DNA from: Margaritifera margaritifera
Taxonomy: Eukaryota; Mollusca; Bivalvia; Unionida; Margaritiferidae
Direction of reading: 5' to 3'
Assembly: GCA_029931535.1 (NCBI GenBank)
Contig: JAQPZY010001689.1
Coordinates: forward strand, 3,066,501 to 3,130,500
Length of the DNA: 64,000 nt
Each line of letters starts with the position of its first letter. Position 1 is the stretch's first letter. The notes beneath the pieces are model-generated. The model was not told the origin of the DNA. It saw only the letters and a list, made by a program, of their open reading frames with translations, and ran no database searches. Positions 11,761 to 23,000 of the stretch are shown here, piece by piece. The position numbers and the translations under genes are program-made.

Positions 11761-12202
11761 ACATTATATGCTTCTCCAACATTCATCATGGGTCACAAAA
11801 ATGTACACATACACACCTGTAATTCAGGTAAGTCTTTGATCGCAATAATTAAAATGACATTAGAAATTACAGTTCTCCCTCTTTATAATGCTCTTCAAAG
11901 GAATCATCAAAATTACCCTTGTTATAAAGAATCTTTATACTGAGGAATGTTTAAACAAGGGTGTATCCTAATAGTCCATTAAGCCCCAAAATTATAATTG
12001 GTTCTTATGACTAAAGAACTAAAAGTGAAATAAAATAGCAATGATAAAACAATGACCATACACATGTGATATGTATGTATGTATGAATGTATACACCAAA
12101 AGTAAAGATAACAAAATGTAAAAATGAATTGCATAAAAACTTTCAGAAGATAAACTGTTCCAAATAAATAGAGCGACACATGAAATATTACACATATAGG
12201 TT

Positions 12203-12270
12203 TAAAAGTGTCTTGCAAACAGTGTCAGAAAACATACAAAAGTGTCTTGCAAACAGTGTCAGAAAACATA
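12203..12270. repeat. 34-bp direct duplication
   Basis: AAAAGTGTCTTGCAAACAGT...CATAC occurs twice back to back (12203-12236 and 12237-12270). The duplication is not a multiple of three, so it would break the frame of the zinc finger it precedes. Confidence 0.85.
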
Positions 12271-12427
12271 CAAAAGGAAGGAAGATCTGAGAAAACATGA
12301 GGATAAACATCACAGTTCAATGGACATCTCTTCTACTGGACCCCAAAATGGATTGTTGGCAATACAGATACAATTTGTGATCCAGTCCATTTACATCCAA
12401 CTGTATCTGATATTTTGGACACTTTAG
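12240..12427 (+). pseudogene. Single C2H2 zinc-finger frame
   Basis: The plus frame encodes SCKQCQKTYKRKEDLRKHED-KHH, a standard C-x2-C-x12-H-x3-H finger, then a serine-rich turn and a hydrophobic tail ending at 12425-12427. The 34-bp duplication just upstream would shift the frame of any earlier finger. There is no clear promoter, donor or second finger. It may be one exon of a zinc-finger gene or a relic; function unknown. Confidence 0.45.
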
Positions 12428-12597
12428 CTACATTTTTCTTTCACTTAATCCAACAGTGTTAAATTTAAATTAATGTTACTTCTATATTCTAAGACTTTTA
12501 ATTTCCCCATAATTAAGGACATTTCATATACAATACTACCACAAGGCATATTGCATCAATAAGAGCAAGATAGGTATAATAAGTTTTTTATTTTCAT

Positions 12598-12804
12598 TCA
12601 TAGCATCAATATTAATGTACCATTTATTGAGAAAATCATACATGATGATATGAAAAAGAGAATTGCATAAATGTTCATATCTATCTTAAGGTTCTGCTCT
12701 ACATATCTGAGATTGAAACACAGTCGGCATATAAGAAAGTTCTCACAGGCATTGCCGACAGTCAATTGACACTTTTCACATTTTAATACAAGACAGCATA
12801 TCAC
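12598..12804 (-). CDS. Small frame with a zinc-ribbon-like cysteine pattern, hypothetical
   Basis: 68 codons on the minus strand. Near the N-terminus it reads CEKCQLTVGNACENFLICRLC (two CxxC pairs, with an extra C between them), followed by a charged linker and a hydrophobic C-terminal helix rich in I, L and F. No family is recognised. The metal-ligand spacing is suggestive, but the frame is short and lies in AT-rich DNA, so it may be chance. Confidence 0.25.
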   Translation of the reverse strand: MICCLVLKCEKCQLTVGNACENFLICRLCFNLRYVEQNLKIDMNIYAILFFISSCMIFSINGTLILML

Positions 12805-12829
12805 ATTTATGATTACATTGAAACGGAGT

Positions 12830-14900
12830 TAAAAGAAAACAGAAACACAAATTTCACTTGACAAGATTTATTTAATTGGTATTTATTTTTTAAAGTATTG
12901 CCACCAGTAGGCATTACTGACATTTTAACTCATCGATATTTCGTCAAATATTGTTATTTACAGTGTACTGAAAGTTTTTTGAAGAAAATTTAACAAAATA
13001 TATGACTTCTTATTAAAAGTTGCACATTTCATGATGTTGATTCAAATTTCTGGGCACTAAATACCATTTTCAATGATAAAATGAGCAATCTCTCAAGGTT
13101 TCATTTACCAAATTTTATTAACATTCAATAAATAGAGACCCATTTGGGGGGTATTTTTTATAATAAAAAATGGGATCAATGCCTGCCCCCATGTTAAAAG
13201 CAGGTTCATCAATTATCTGGGCAAGCTAAAATGAGGGAGCTAAAAAGGTGCAAATAAATTACATCTATTCATTCTTACATCATTTTCAAAAATGGTACTT
13301 TTATCTCCCATGTCTATGATTAAATAGTGAAGCAGACTGGTTTAAAAAATGTATGGTCTGCACAAGTTATAGCATAATACATACTTAGTCTTTACTCTTT
13401 GCAGTATGTTTTGAAATTCAGAGGGAAGCAGAAAAGTAAAATTTATTATTTCAGAAAAAAAGGTCCACAGAACAATATATTAACAACATAATAATGCATG
13501 ATATATTTTGTGTCTGCAACTAACAAAAATACTGCACTTAATTTAGAACAATTTCCAAATATGTAATAACAGGTAACGGGTTCCATACAGCAGCTGGTAC
13601 AGACAATCTATTATTCTAGGTACCATAAACAAGACTCTCTTGCCCATGAAATCTTTGCTGTTCCTTTGATCTCAGTACTAAGTGCCCTCATTTGCAAATG
13701 TGGGAAAGATAAAAAATTTCCTATCACTGTGTATGTTAGTCACAGGTAATAAACTCTGCTTGTTACTTCCAAAGTATCACTTTTGATTATTACTGGGAGG
13801 CGCAAGTCATGGGACAGTTGAGTCCAAATACAAAGAGATAGTGTAATTTCAATACGTAACTTACATAAAATTAAAAATTTGGGGAAAAAATACAAGATTT
13901 TGTTGAATTAAAAATGTTTGATATCTACCAGACCAGCAGAGAATTGATCAATGATGTTGGTGGTTTTGATGTGAATGGGTATTCTTGGTTTCAAATGGCA
14001 TCATGAATGATACCTGGTGTTGCATTTGAAAATGTATCAATACAAATGGATTCCCTAACAGACAATGAGAGTTCCATTTGCACAAACTTTAATAATTCCA
14101 TACCGTTCTTTTCTCTATTCATGCAGACAGTTCACCCTTACAGATGTGTCCTTACTGGGATACACAGACTTCAACATCACAGCTAATATCTTGTCAACAA
14201 CTATTTCAGTAATCTGTCCTGAGTATCATTAGTTTTACAAGAAGTTTTCTTTTCTCCTTAAGGATCTTTTATTTTTTATTACAAACAAATTCTGATTTCA
14301 AATTATGACACATGACATTAGTGGGCAATTAATAAAGGCAGGTAACCCCTGCAGAATTATACCAGCTTCAGTGCTGCATTCATTAAGGCTAGATACCAGC
14401 CTCAGTGCTGCATTCAGTAAGGCTAGCATTAGATGGTGATAGGCTGGCTCTAGGCTTACAATTCTAATGTATGGGCTGCCAGCATATGGTGCTTGGTGGG
14501 AAAAGCTAACTGTCGTGAGCTGTAGCTCACTGTGGCCAATGCATGCAAATTTTGTTTCCCTTAATTAAGAGCTTGCCAACTGAAACACGTAAACAGGTTT
14601 GGAGACACTAGATAAACAGTTAATTTACCCAGAGTGTCTGACATGTCCTTAGAACTTTTTAGGCCATGATATTGATTGTTAAATATACATTTTCAAAGGA
14701 CAATTATTGTATATAAATTATTTCAGACAGTATTACAGCTTCTTCTTTATCAAGTGAAGATGATACTACCTGGCACAAACTCTGAATAGCTTAAAATCTT
14801 ACCATTATGGAATTCCACAATTTCAGTATTTATTTTTCTTCAGTCAAATGACTTGCTCTTTCAGCATGATGTGCCCTGTTAAATAGACCATCTATAACAA
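12830..14900. other. Non-coding stretch
   Basis: AT-rich DNA with no frame of interest. A short direct duplication lies at 14362-14425 (TACCAGC.TCAGTGCTGCATTCA twice). No exon, RNA gene or mobile-element end is recognised. Confidence 0.5.
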
Positions 14901-14929
14901 AGACGCTGAGAAGTTTAGTGTAAATTACA

Positions 14930-15580
14930 AGTACAAAAAATGATCAACTGGGGAGGTAGTATCTGCAACAAAAGATCAATATACCGTAAAATGTAGGTTT
15001 CCAAATTTGTACAAGCTAATCCATACACAATCAAACCATACTCAAGTTTTGATCTTACTAATGACCTGTATAACCGTAACAAGACATTCTGATCTGCTGC
15101 CAATCTGTGTTTTCCATAACTCATACTAAATCGAGGACTTTCTGACATTTGTCCCCGAGGTATCTAATATCTAGACAAAAGTTAGTTTACGATCGAAAAC
15201 AAGTCCTAAAAATTTTCTCTCCTCCACAACAGGAATAAAACAACCATCAAGATAGAGCTTTGTGTCATCATTAATACAATGTAGTTGGCTGAAATGCATA
15301 GTTAGTTTTCTTCTGTCCATTCCTGAACTTTGTTTATGCTCATCTGTACTTGACATTCAATAGTATGCATATTCTTTGATCTACAGCATATCAAAAAGTC
15401 ATCAACATATAATGAGCAGTCACTTCCTGGATTAAGGCATTTCACTATGCTGTCAATTTTGACGTTGAATGGCTGACAATATGTTGCCCTGAGGTACACC
15501 CATCTCCTGAGAACAGCTAAACCTTGTATGTTTAGAAACCAAACTTTATTCCACCTTTTGGCATATAAATTCATCCTCAC
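14930..15580 (-). mobile_element. Non-LTR retrotransposon, inverted reverse-transcriptase part
   Basis: Three overlapping minus frames together carry reverse-transcriptase signatures in the order expected: LYVDDFLICC (catalytic YVDD, near 15395-15425), then FLGLVFDRKLTF (near 15175-15205), then LRLYRSLVRSKLEYGLIVYG (near 15020-15090). This is the RT palm and thumb of a Jockey/I-group-type element carrying frameshifts. Its 5' side abuts 15581, where the same element continues on the opposite strand, so the 5' part is inverted relative to the 3' part. Confidence 0.8.
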
Positions 15581-16937
15581 TTGGAAACAGCAAAAATAAA
15601 TGCTGAAAATATTGCAAAATTCTGTATTCCCAAATCACCAACGAGGCTATTACAACCTCCCAAAATAATATTTTACCCTTGTGAATTCAAAAATCCTCAA
15701 CAATTCCTCTCCTTTTTCAGAGTAAATTCAATGAAATCTAAGCTTCCTATCATAGCCATACATCCCTGTATACAGAGTTTGAAAGATGGAAACAAAGTTG
15801 GAGCTGCCAATGCAACACTCCATGGCACTATCTCAAGCCAGATACTGGATAAAGCATCCATTTTTACTTTTCGGATTCCTTTTCCACATTGTATTCTGTA
15901 CCATTGGCTACCTAGTCACAGTGGTATAAATGGTAATGAAAGGGAAGATAAAGCAGCCAAAGATGCTCTACAGTCACCCATCTCCAAATGGAAGATTCCA
16001 TATACTGTCTTCAAATACTGTGTAAATCAGCACATTAATCAAACTTTAAAAATATGTAGAATGAAAACTCCACAAACTTAAGAACATCAAACTCACTATT
16101 AGAGAGTGGCATCCCTCTTATAGAACAAATCGGAGAGATGAGGTGGTATTGTGCTGATCGTGTATCGGACACACATACCCGACTCATGCATATCTCCTGA
16201 AGTGTGAACCTCGACCAGAATGCTTACCATGCCAGTGTTCACTGACAGTTGAGCACATTCTTGTCAAGTGTGTTGATTTTCACACAGTGACGGTGCACAA
16301 GGGAGGTGTCAGGTAAGGGGGGAGGGCAATTGCCCCCGGGTCCTGGGCAAGGGGGGTGCCATCAGGAGCTCTTTTTTTTTGCAGCTGTAACTGGGGCATA
16401 GATGGAAGTGGGGGGAGGGGCATTTGGAAGTTGGAAACTGACATAAACACTGTTCTCTGTGGCAAAGTAGGGGTGCCACTCAAGAACATTGCCTCTGGGC
16501 ACCTCAGTAGGGGTGCCACTAACGAACATTGCCCCTGGGTGCCTCAAACCCTTGTGCCGCCACTGTTTTCACCCTGCGAGACAGAAATATTCTGATGTGA
16601 ACTGCTTGAAGAAACTATATGATGATGTACCACACAAGAAAATCTTGGACTTTTTAGGGAAATGTAGTTTACACAACATATTTTTTTAATGTTTTAATGA
16701 TTTTACATCTTACCTGTATCTGATATTTTATATACATTTGACAGAATTTTAAAATCTGTATGTTTTATACTTTATCTTGTTGTACTTAATGTTTACATTT
16801 ATTTGGAAGGGTTTATCTTCCTAAATTTCCTGCAATTCATTTTTGCACTTTGCAAACTTTACCTTTAGTTGGCACTACATGCCGGTAGCCACTTTTGTAC
16901 TGAGGTGCCATAAAATACCAAGACATACATACATACA
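15581..16937 (+). mobile_element. Non-LTR retrotransposon, RNase H, C-terminus and 3' end
   Basis: The plus strand starts in the RT-RNase H linker and then shows RNase H (ILYHWLPSHSGINGNEREDK AAK near 15890-15965). A C-terminal stretch CEPRPECLPCQCSLTVEHIL follows (16205-16262, other frame) with its Cys/His finger, and the C-terminus YSDVNCLKKLYDDVPHKK ends at the stop 16687-16689. The 3' UTR ends GTGCCATAAAATACCAAGAC followed by an ATAC microsatellite tail (16922-16937), as in many Jockey-like elements. Frameshifts and stops make it dead. A MITE splits the C-terminal finger at 16285-16565. Confidence 0.85.
16285..16565. mobile_element. hAT-type MITE (281 bp) with 8-bp target duplication
   Basis: The ends are CAGTGACGGTGCACAAGGG and, inverted, CAGTGGCGGCACAAGGG. 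The flanks are TTTTCACA (16277-16284) and TTTTCACC (16566-16573), an 8-bp target duplication with one mismatch, as hAT transposons make. Inside, GGGGTGCCACT..GAACATTGCC.CTGGG is repeated (about 16470 and 16510). GC- and G-run-rich, no transposase: non-autonomous. It inserted into the retroelement's coding part, so it is younger. The frames of 61-79 codons here are repeat artefacts. Confidence 0.88.
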
Positions 16938-17027
16938 ATTAACTGTATAAATATCTTTTGTCTCAGATACTACCTCCCCATAGGATATGTTTCATCTTAA
17001 AGAAGGTGAAGTAGTTTAGGTCCTAAG

Positions 17028-17303
17028 ATGACAACTAGGCCTGCACCATCTCCTGCATCGTGTGCAAACTTAAGATACGACAATGACGTATTCATAGTTC
17101 TGCAGTTTCTAAATCCCGCAGAAATAGGCAAATATACTGCGATAAGTGGACGTCTAAGTTACAATATATATATTGTCCAACTACCCGATGTCATGCAAGT
17201 CCTTCAATCGTGCGCCATGTTTCTCACGACCCAATGCGCTTGTTTTCAGATAATGACATCATCAACTGTGTCACCAGCATTCTTCAAAAATGACCGGAAT
17301 TAA
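17028..17303 (+). CDS. Hypothetical 91-codon frame
   Basis: An uninterrupted plus frame starting ATG (MTTRPAPSPASC...) in a stretch that is less AT-rich and has more CpG than its surroundings. No domain, signal peptide or clear membrane segment is recognised. No donor or acceptor is obvious. It could be a first exon or chance. Confidence 0.2.
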   Translation: MTTRPAPSPASCANLRYDNDVFIVLQFLNPAEIGKYTAISGRLSYNIYIVQLPDVMQVLQSCAMFLTTQCACFQIMTSSTVSPAFFKNDRN

Positions 17304-17930
17304 TTAAACAGTAAATTCAGACAAAATGAGATTTAAACAGGTAATTTCATGTAATTTAAAAAAATCATAATGAAAATCTATATTTTCACTAATGCCTTTT
17401 TTATGTCACACATTTTGGCCTTAAATTTTCTATTATGTGATAAAGATAGCGCCGCCGATCACATGATGATTTTGTTTACATTTTCAACAGGATAACCCAC
17501 TTTGGGAATTTATACAACTGGATAGCCAATGTAAATATTTGGTTTTAATCATGTGGGGTTCTTTTACAATGTAAGAAAAATGCACACTTGAAATGTATAT
17601 TCAGTACGGACTTTTTCGTTTCAGTATTATTTCATAATGAACATATATTCTACATTAAAAGACATTGAATATATTATAATAAAATGTGTATCCATTCACC
17701 AGTGTCTATTTTTAAATTTCTCTCTCCCTCTGTCTCTCTGTCAGTCTATCGAGTCATGTATTTATATGGTAAAGAACAAACAAGCAGTAATATATCTGCA
17801 CAAACTGCATACAGAAATAACGGGGGAAAAAAATTATTTTTAAATTTCATTTTTTTAATTTAAAAAACATGGAGATGCTATAAACTAATAATATCCATAC
17901 CTTGACTTAACTGGCACATTCATATGCCAC

Positions 17931-18007
17931 GTGACTTTTTAGTCAGTGTCACGAACCATGGATGCAACTTCCGGAAAAAAGTTAACTTACAGACGCTCAG
18001 AAAAACG
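17931..18007 (+). CDS. Candidate first coding exon with promoter-like motifs
   Basis: An E-box CCACGTGAC (17928-17936) is followed within about 30 bp by ACGAACCATGG, a good animal start context (ATG 17958). The short frame MDATSGKKLTYRRSEKR runs to a splice donor ACG|GTAATT at 18008. An ETS-type CTTCCGG lies inside the exon (17968-17974). Fifty coding bases, phase 2. I found no second exon and do not recognise the protein. Inference only: start context, motifs and donor agree, but each alone is common. Confidence 0.35.
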
Positions 18008-18389
18008 GTAATTCTCAACTAATGTACATGAATGCTAAAATTTTTATAACGATGATTAAATGAAGTAGAAGTTGAACACTTTCAATGGTTATTTGAATAG
18101 ATTATCACAATATTATAACGAACGCGTTAAAATTCACGTTACGTGCACGAAAAGTGGTTGTTCGAGGATATATATATATATATGTATGACGGGATACCTA
18201 CTTTTGTCTTATTCCTTTTTTCATATCAGATTCAGATCCAAAGTAACTTCCTATTTATATTTGGTGTTTAAGCAAATATTTTTTATAATACGGTAACAAT
18301 TATCCTATATTCCAAGAATTAACAGCTTGAAACAGAGTCGAATCTGCTCCAGTACCAAACAGGTCTCGAGACCACTTTGACATAGGGTA

Positions 18390-18490
18390 GGTGTCGGCAA
18401 CCAATGGCACGCCAGACTCTTTAGAACGTGCCAAGTCTTTGGAATATGACTTGCCTCATGGCACGCTGCACTCTACAATTTAGCGGACCT
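18390..18490. mobile_element. Possible hAT-type element end
   Basis: TAGGTGTCGGCAACCAATGG, followed by GGCACGCCAGAC and GGCACGCTGCAC, resembles the outer end of hAT-derived repeats (GTCGGCAACC). No matching opposite end was found. Confidence 0.25.
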
Positions 18491-18912
18491 GGCACAGCAG
18501 GTTATGGATGAGGGGTGGAGGAAGAGTTCTAGTTGTCGAATTGTAACATATATGCAAGCGCTACAAATAAAAAGATAGTATAATGCAACTTCTTACATGT
18601 TTTCGAAAAAGATTCCCTTGTCGTCGCGTAAATTTTTTTCTTTTTCTACCTTGAGAAAATGCAATTTTAGTTTGGCACATGCAGTTTACCTATAATCGGA
18701 ATATTTCTATTATTATTGACGTGTTTAAGCAAACTGCGCGCTCCTCACAGACTCGAAGAATATAGCTTAACCAAGGGAGGTAACCCACTGTGAGGAGTGT
18801 ACAAACTCTTGGTTAACGAGTTTAGGAGCTCTGGAAACTTAATATAAGTGAGTAACGAAAACGTGCAGTCGAGCCTCTAGAATGCATAATATTAACCGGT
18901 TATTTTTTCATC

Positions 18913-19049
18913 GTACATCGACCATGCATCAATACAGAAAACAAAGTGCACATTAAATTAACAATATGGCTAATATGACAATAAATAGTACATCGACCAT
19001 GCATCAATACAGAAAACAAAGTGCACATTAAATTAACAATATGGCTAAT
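18913..19049. repeat. 62-bp direct duplication, period 75
   Basis: GTACATCGACCATGCATCAA...ATGGCTAAT is present at 18913-18974 and again, without visible change, at 18988-19049, with 13 bp between. Recent duplication in non-coding DNA. Confidence 0.9.
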
Positions 19050-19309
19050 TCATCAATTGTAACGTCCGTTTTATCACTGCGATTAGCCAGCCGTATTATG
19101 AGGTAATGAGACGTTGGATGAAAACTTTTGTTATGTCATGGTTCATCTGAACAGAAAGAATAAAACCGGAAATATTTAAAACTTTTAAGGACGAAAACTG
19201 ATGTGCCCATGGCAGAAAAAGTTGTAATGATACGAGGCAAAATTATAATGCAAATTTGATTGCCATTTTCTTTACCACGTTTAAAATGCTTACAAATCCC
19301 ATCCTACTT

Positions 19310-20360
19310 CTTCTCCTTCTCCTTTTCATCGTCATTTATCATCATCTTCTTCAACAACAACAACAGCTCTAACGACATCTAAAATATGAACCCTTCCCCT
19401 CACCCGCCCCTCACCTCCCCCCCCCCCCAAAAAAAAACAACCTGCAACATGCAAACAAAACAATAACTGCAAGAAGAAGAATGACCACCTTCCCCTTTCC
19501 TCGCATTGTTTATTTTATCTTCTGTGTTGCTGTCATCTTCGTCACTAGCAGTTGATAAAGATTTGAGATTTTTATTACAAATATTCTCAGGTGTAAACAC
19601 GCTTTAATGATTCCAAGATTTAAATACCACGTGAAATTCATACATGTTGAACATGAAATCAGGGTAAAAGATATCTGAAGAAGAAAAAAAATATCGATCA
19701 GTATACAACATACATATTACAACTAAAATATATCTATAAATGTAACGAAAGAAGCGTAGAATTCTGGAAATAAGGCAAGTAAGCCCATATGACCGGATTT
19801 TAAAGAACTGCATGAACTTACGTTATTTAATGTTCCGGATCCTCGAGGCTGGTACCTAGCTCAGTTAAAAAGACGTGATCTAGTCCTATTCTAACAAGAC
19901 CGAGAGGCAGCCATATACATAATTCAAATACTTTTCCTGGAGAGCTCATGCATTTCACAAAGCGTATTTTTGAACGTTTGATGGTTGGTTCGAGTTAGGT
20001 GACGATGAAGTAATCTTAGTTCAGTCTCATTTTCAGTTTTTTCATTCAAATTACTAAATAAAGTTATGTTTACTATTTTTTCCTTTCTAAAACTATAAAA
20101 CTTTTGATTCTGGCATCTAAACAATTATTTCCGACTCACAATTTGAATATGGGACACAACCATCAGCAAACAATTTACGTTTCATTCCGTAGGTATAGGT
20201 GTTTTTCATGAATATTTATCATAAGCAACAATAAAAGTTTTCTTTAAATAAATCGTTGCAGCCTCTTATTTTATGGATGTTGCGATGCTTTTTCTTGCAC
20301 GTTTTATATTTAAATTTCCCAAAGCTTTTCCTTCCAATTTTTATATGTAAGGTGATTTAT
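19310..20360. repeat. Segmental duplication, copy 1
   Basis: Blocks here recur in 20640-21830: CAACAACAACA..CTAACGACATCTAAAATAT, GTGTTGCTGTCATC.TCGTCACTAGC, AAGATTTAAATAC.AC (19.3-19.7 kb versus 21.37-21.8 kb), and the block around TTTGAATATGGG.ACAA.CC (20.1 kb versus 20.86 kb). Diverged, non-coding. A polyC/polyA tract is at 19418-19438. Confidence 0.65.
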
Positions 20361-20639
20361 CTTGAAAAAGGGGGGTGGGGGACAAAAATAAAAATTAGCT
20401 CAACGATTAGCCGTATACAGGGAAATAATTGAGACGTTGGAGGGAAACTTTTGTTATCTCATGGTTCACGTGAATATAAAAAGACAAATAAACAAATAAA
20501 CAATCAGAGATATTAAAAGAAAATTGTACATACAATATTGTAAGAATATCAAGCAGTAACTTACAAGGATTAATAGCAGAAGCATGTTACTGTATTCTTG
20601 AAAGATAAAAAACTTAGAAAAAATATGAAGATGTTGGCG

Positions 20640-21830
20640 TGGATATTAGTCCTATTTCACAAAGACAGACATATATCTATAGACAAAATTTAATGCATCT
20701 TTCTTGTAGAGCTCATACATTTCATAAACAGTATTCTTATTGTGTTTTCATTTGCAGTCTTTTCATTAAAATTACTGACGTACCATGGAAAAAGATTTTT
20801 TTCTCGAAAAATATGAAACTTTTTATTCTAGCAGCTGAAAAGCTCCTTTTGGCTCACACTTTGAATATGGGGAACAATCCTAAGCAAACAAGTTTAATTT
20901 ATTGTCCAAGCTTTGAAGAAAGTTTAAATTTCTTGCACTTGCTTATAATAAATCTCCCGAAGCTATTGCTTCCAATTCCTATAGGAAATCTGATTGTCTT
21001 AAAAATTAGTATGCTGTTTTCCTTGGAAAGTCGTATGGCGATATTAGAAAGTCGTATGGCGATATTAAAAAAAATCATCGATCAATGTATATAAAATATA
21101 ATCGGGTTTAATAAATGAAACACGATGCAAATAAGAAATAGGCATGGACAAAGCTAATACTCAATGTGCTCCCATTTTAATACAATATTTGGAGTGCCCT
21201 CTTTTCCCGCGCTCTGTTGACACTGCTCTTTGAATTTACTGTTTGTATGGTAATAAGTTTTTCACACTAAGCAGAGAATGGTGATTGTTGTCTTTAGAAT
21301 GATCATTGATGACTGCACAACTTGCATTCTCTAACTGGAGATTATCGGTTCATTTTAACTACTAACCCTATCTACATCATCATCATCAACAACAACAGTA
21401 CTAACGACATCTAAAATATCGACCCCATCCCCCCCCAAAAAAAAATTAAACCAAATGTAGAACGATGACCGCCTTCCCATTTCCTCACATTATTTCTTTA
21501 TATTCAGTGTTGCTGTCATCCTCGTCACTAGCTCTTGATACAATGTGGGAGTTTTATTACAATCCGCATACAGGGCCGTAGCAAGGGGCGGGCGATACGG
21601 GCGACTTCCCGGGGCGCTAAGCCTGGAGGCGTCATTTCGCGGAGCTAGCGGTATTTTTTTCCTAGTAGGGGGAGCCGAATGCAACGCTTGCCCGGGGCGC
21701 CGTTTCATCAAGCGCAAACTTGCGACGGCCCTGTCCTCATAAACATGTTTTAATGCTTCCTAGATTTAAATACTACTTGTAATTCATACACACTGAACAT
21801 GAAACGTATTTGAAGAAAAGAAGTATATCG
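20640..21830. repeat. Segmental duplication, copy 2
   Basis: The partner of 19310-20360. A 151-codon plus frame at 20639-21094 lies within the duplicated part. It is low-complexity, hydrophobic, has an internal ESRMAILESRMAIL duplication and is not conserved as a frame in copy 1, so I do not call it a gene. A third short fragment (CTAACGACATCTAAAATATC) is near 22448. Confidence 0.65.
21571..21733. mobile_element. hAT-type MITE (163 bp) with empty site in the duplicate
   Basis: Ends CAGGGCCGTAGC and, inverted, CAGGGCCGTCGC. Flanks TCCGCATA (21563-21570) and TCCTCATA (21734-21741) form an 8-bp target duplication with one mismatch. Copy 1 of the segmental duplication runs TTACAAATATTCTCAGGTGT through the same place (about 19575-19595) with no insert, a natural empty site. 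GC-rich, non-coding; the 65- and 75-codon frames across it are artefacts. Confidence 0.9.
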
Positions 21831-21840
21831 ATGTGGTCTA

Positions 21841-21948
<108 letters not shown>

Positions 21949-21989
21949 CAAATAAAAGATACCCATAAATGTAACGAGTTTGATAATGA

Positions 21990-22340
21990 GCAACATCTAC
22001 GCATATTTATGAGGTTCTTGTACCTGACTGGCTGAGTTTTTTACCACTCTAATGACCGAATTTCGATCAGATATTCCTCAAATTTGGCAAATAAATTTAT
22101 AATATTATTACTAGGTCTTAGACAGGTTCTATAATAAGTGAGATCTTTGCATATTATTGGAGTTAAGATGCATCTGATCGGCTGAGCTTGTTACCTCTCT
22201 AGAGATGATATTTCACAATCGATTTTGATAAAAGTTTGTTGATGTGTTTAGGTCATAAAGATCTTGGATGAGTTTGATTTTGCGTGAGATCTACACATAT
22301 TTATTATGATTTTGTTTCAGGGCATAACTTTTATTAGACT
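21990..22340. repeat. Two diverged repeat units
   Basis: GCATATTTATGAGGTTCTTG.ACCTGACTGGCTGAG and GCATATTATTGGAGTTAAG.TGCATCTGATCGGCTGAG head two units of about 150 bp; a third start is seen near 22290. Non-coding. Confidence 0.5.
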
Positions 22341-23000
22341 ATAGTAAAATAGGTCAAATGGACATGATGTTAAGATTTGGAGATTTGTTTAAACATAGGG
22401 TCGTGTACAACATCATCTACATTATCATCAAGAACAACATCAGCGCTAACGACATCTAAAATATCAACCCCATACATAAACCTGCTTAGTGAAATGGTTA
22501 ACTTTTAAGTTCTATTTAAATCCTTACACAGAATCAAAAAAAGAAGAAAGATATTGTGTAAAATTGTAATTTTTCTTTTTCTTTATGCAAGAGAAAAAAA
22601 AGTCCTTGCATATCTGGATAGTTTTCTCGATATGAACGTTTTAGTCAGTAAATGGTACGGTTTCTGGGCAGCTAAGCGTAACGTCACGATGTCGCTGTAC
22701 AGTACGTAATAGATGAGTAGTTTCAAATTACATACTTAAGATAAAGTTCTCATGCAAGTCATACAATAAGGTGAGAATCTTGAGATACAGATTTGGATTA
22801 ATGCAGGGAAGCAGATAGATATATCAAACAAGATGATGAAGATGTCACATCCTCCGTTATATTGATGGTGACAGCGCTGCAAATTACGTAGAAAATCATA
22901 AGCTGCTATTTTCAGGTGACGGCCTATTTAGAGCGTCCACAGGTTTTTCATTTTTGAAATAATGCCACTAGTCTCTAATTTCAAAGAAGTGAAAATAGAC

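Noticed and set aside
16280..16595. Proline- and glycine-rich frames on both strands
   Set aside because: They fall inside the hAT MITE.
20639..21094. 151-codon plus frame
   Set aside because: Hydrophobic, AT-rich, within a segmental duplication whose other copy lacks the frame; no domain.
21490..21742. 65- and 75-codon GC-rich frames
   Set aside because: They lie across the 163-bp hAT MITE and its flanks.
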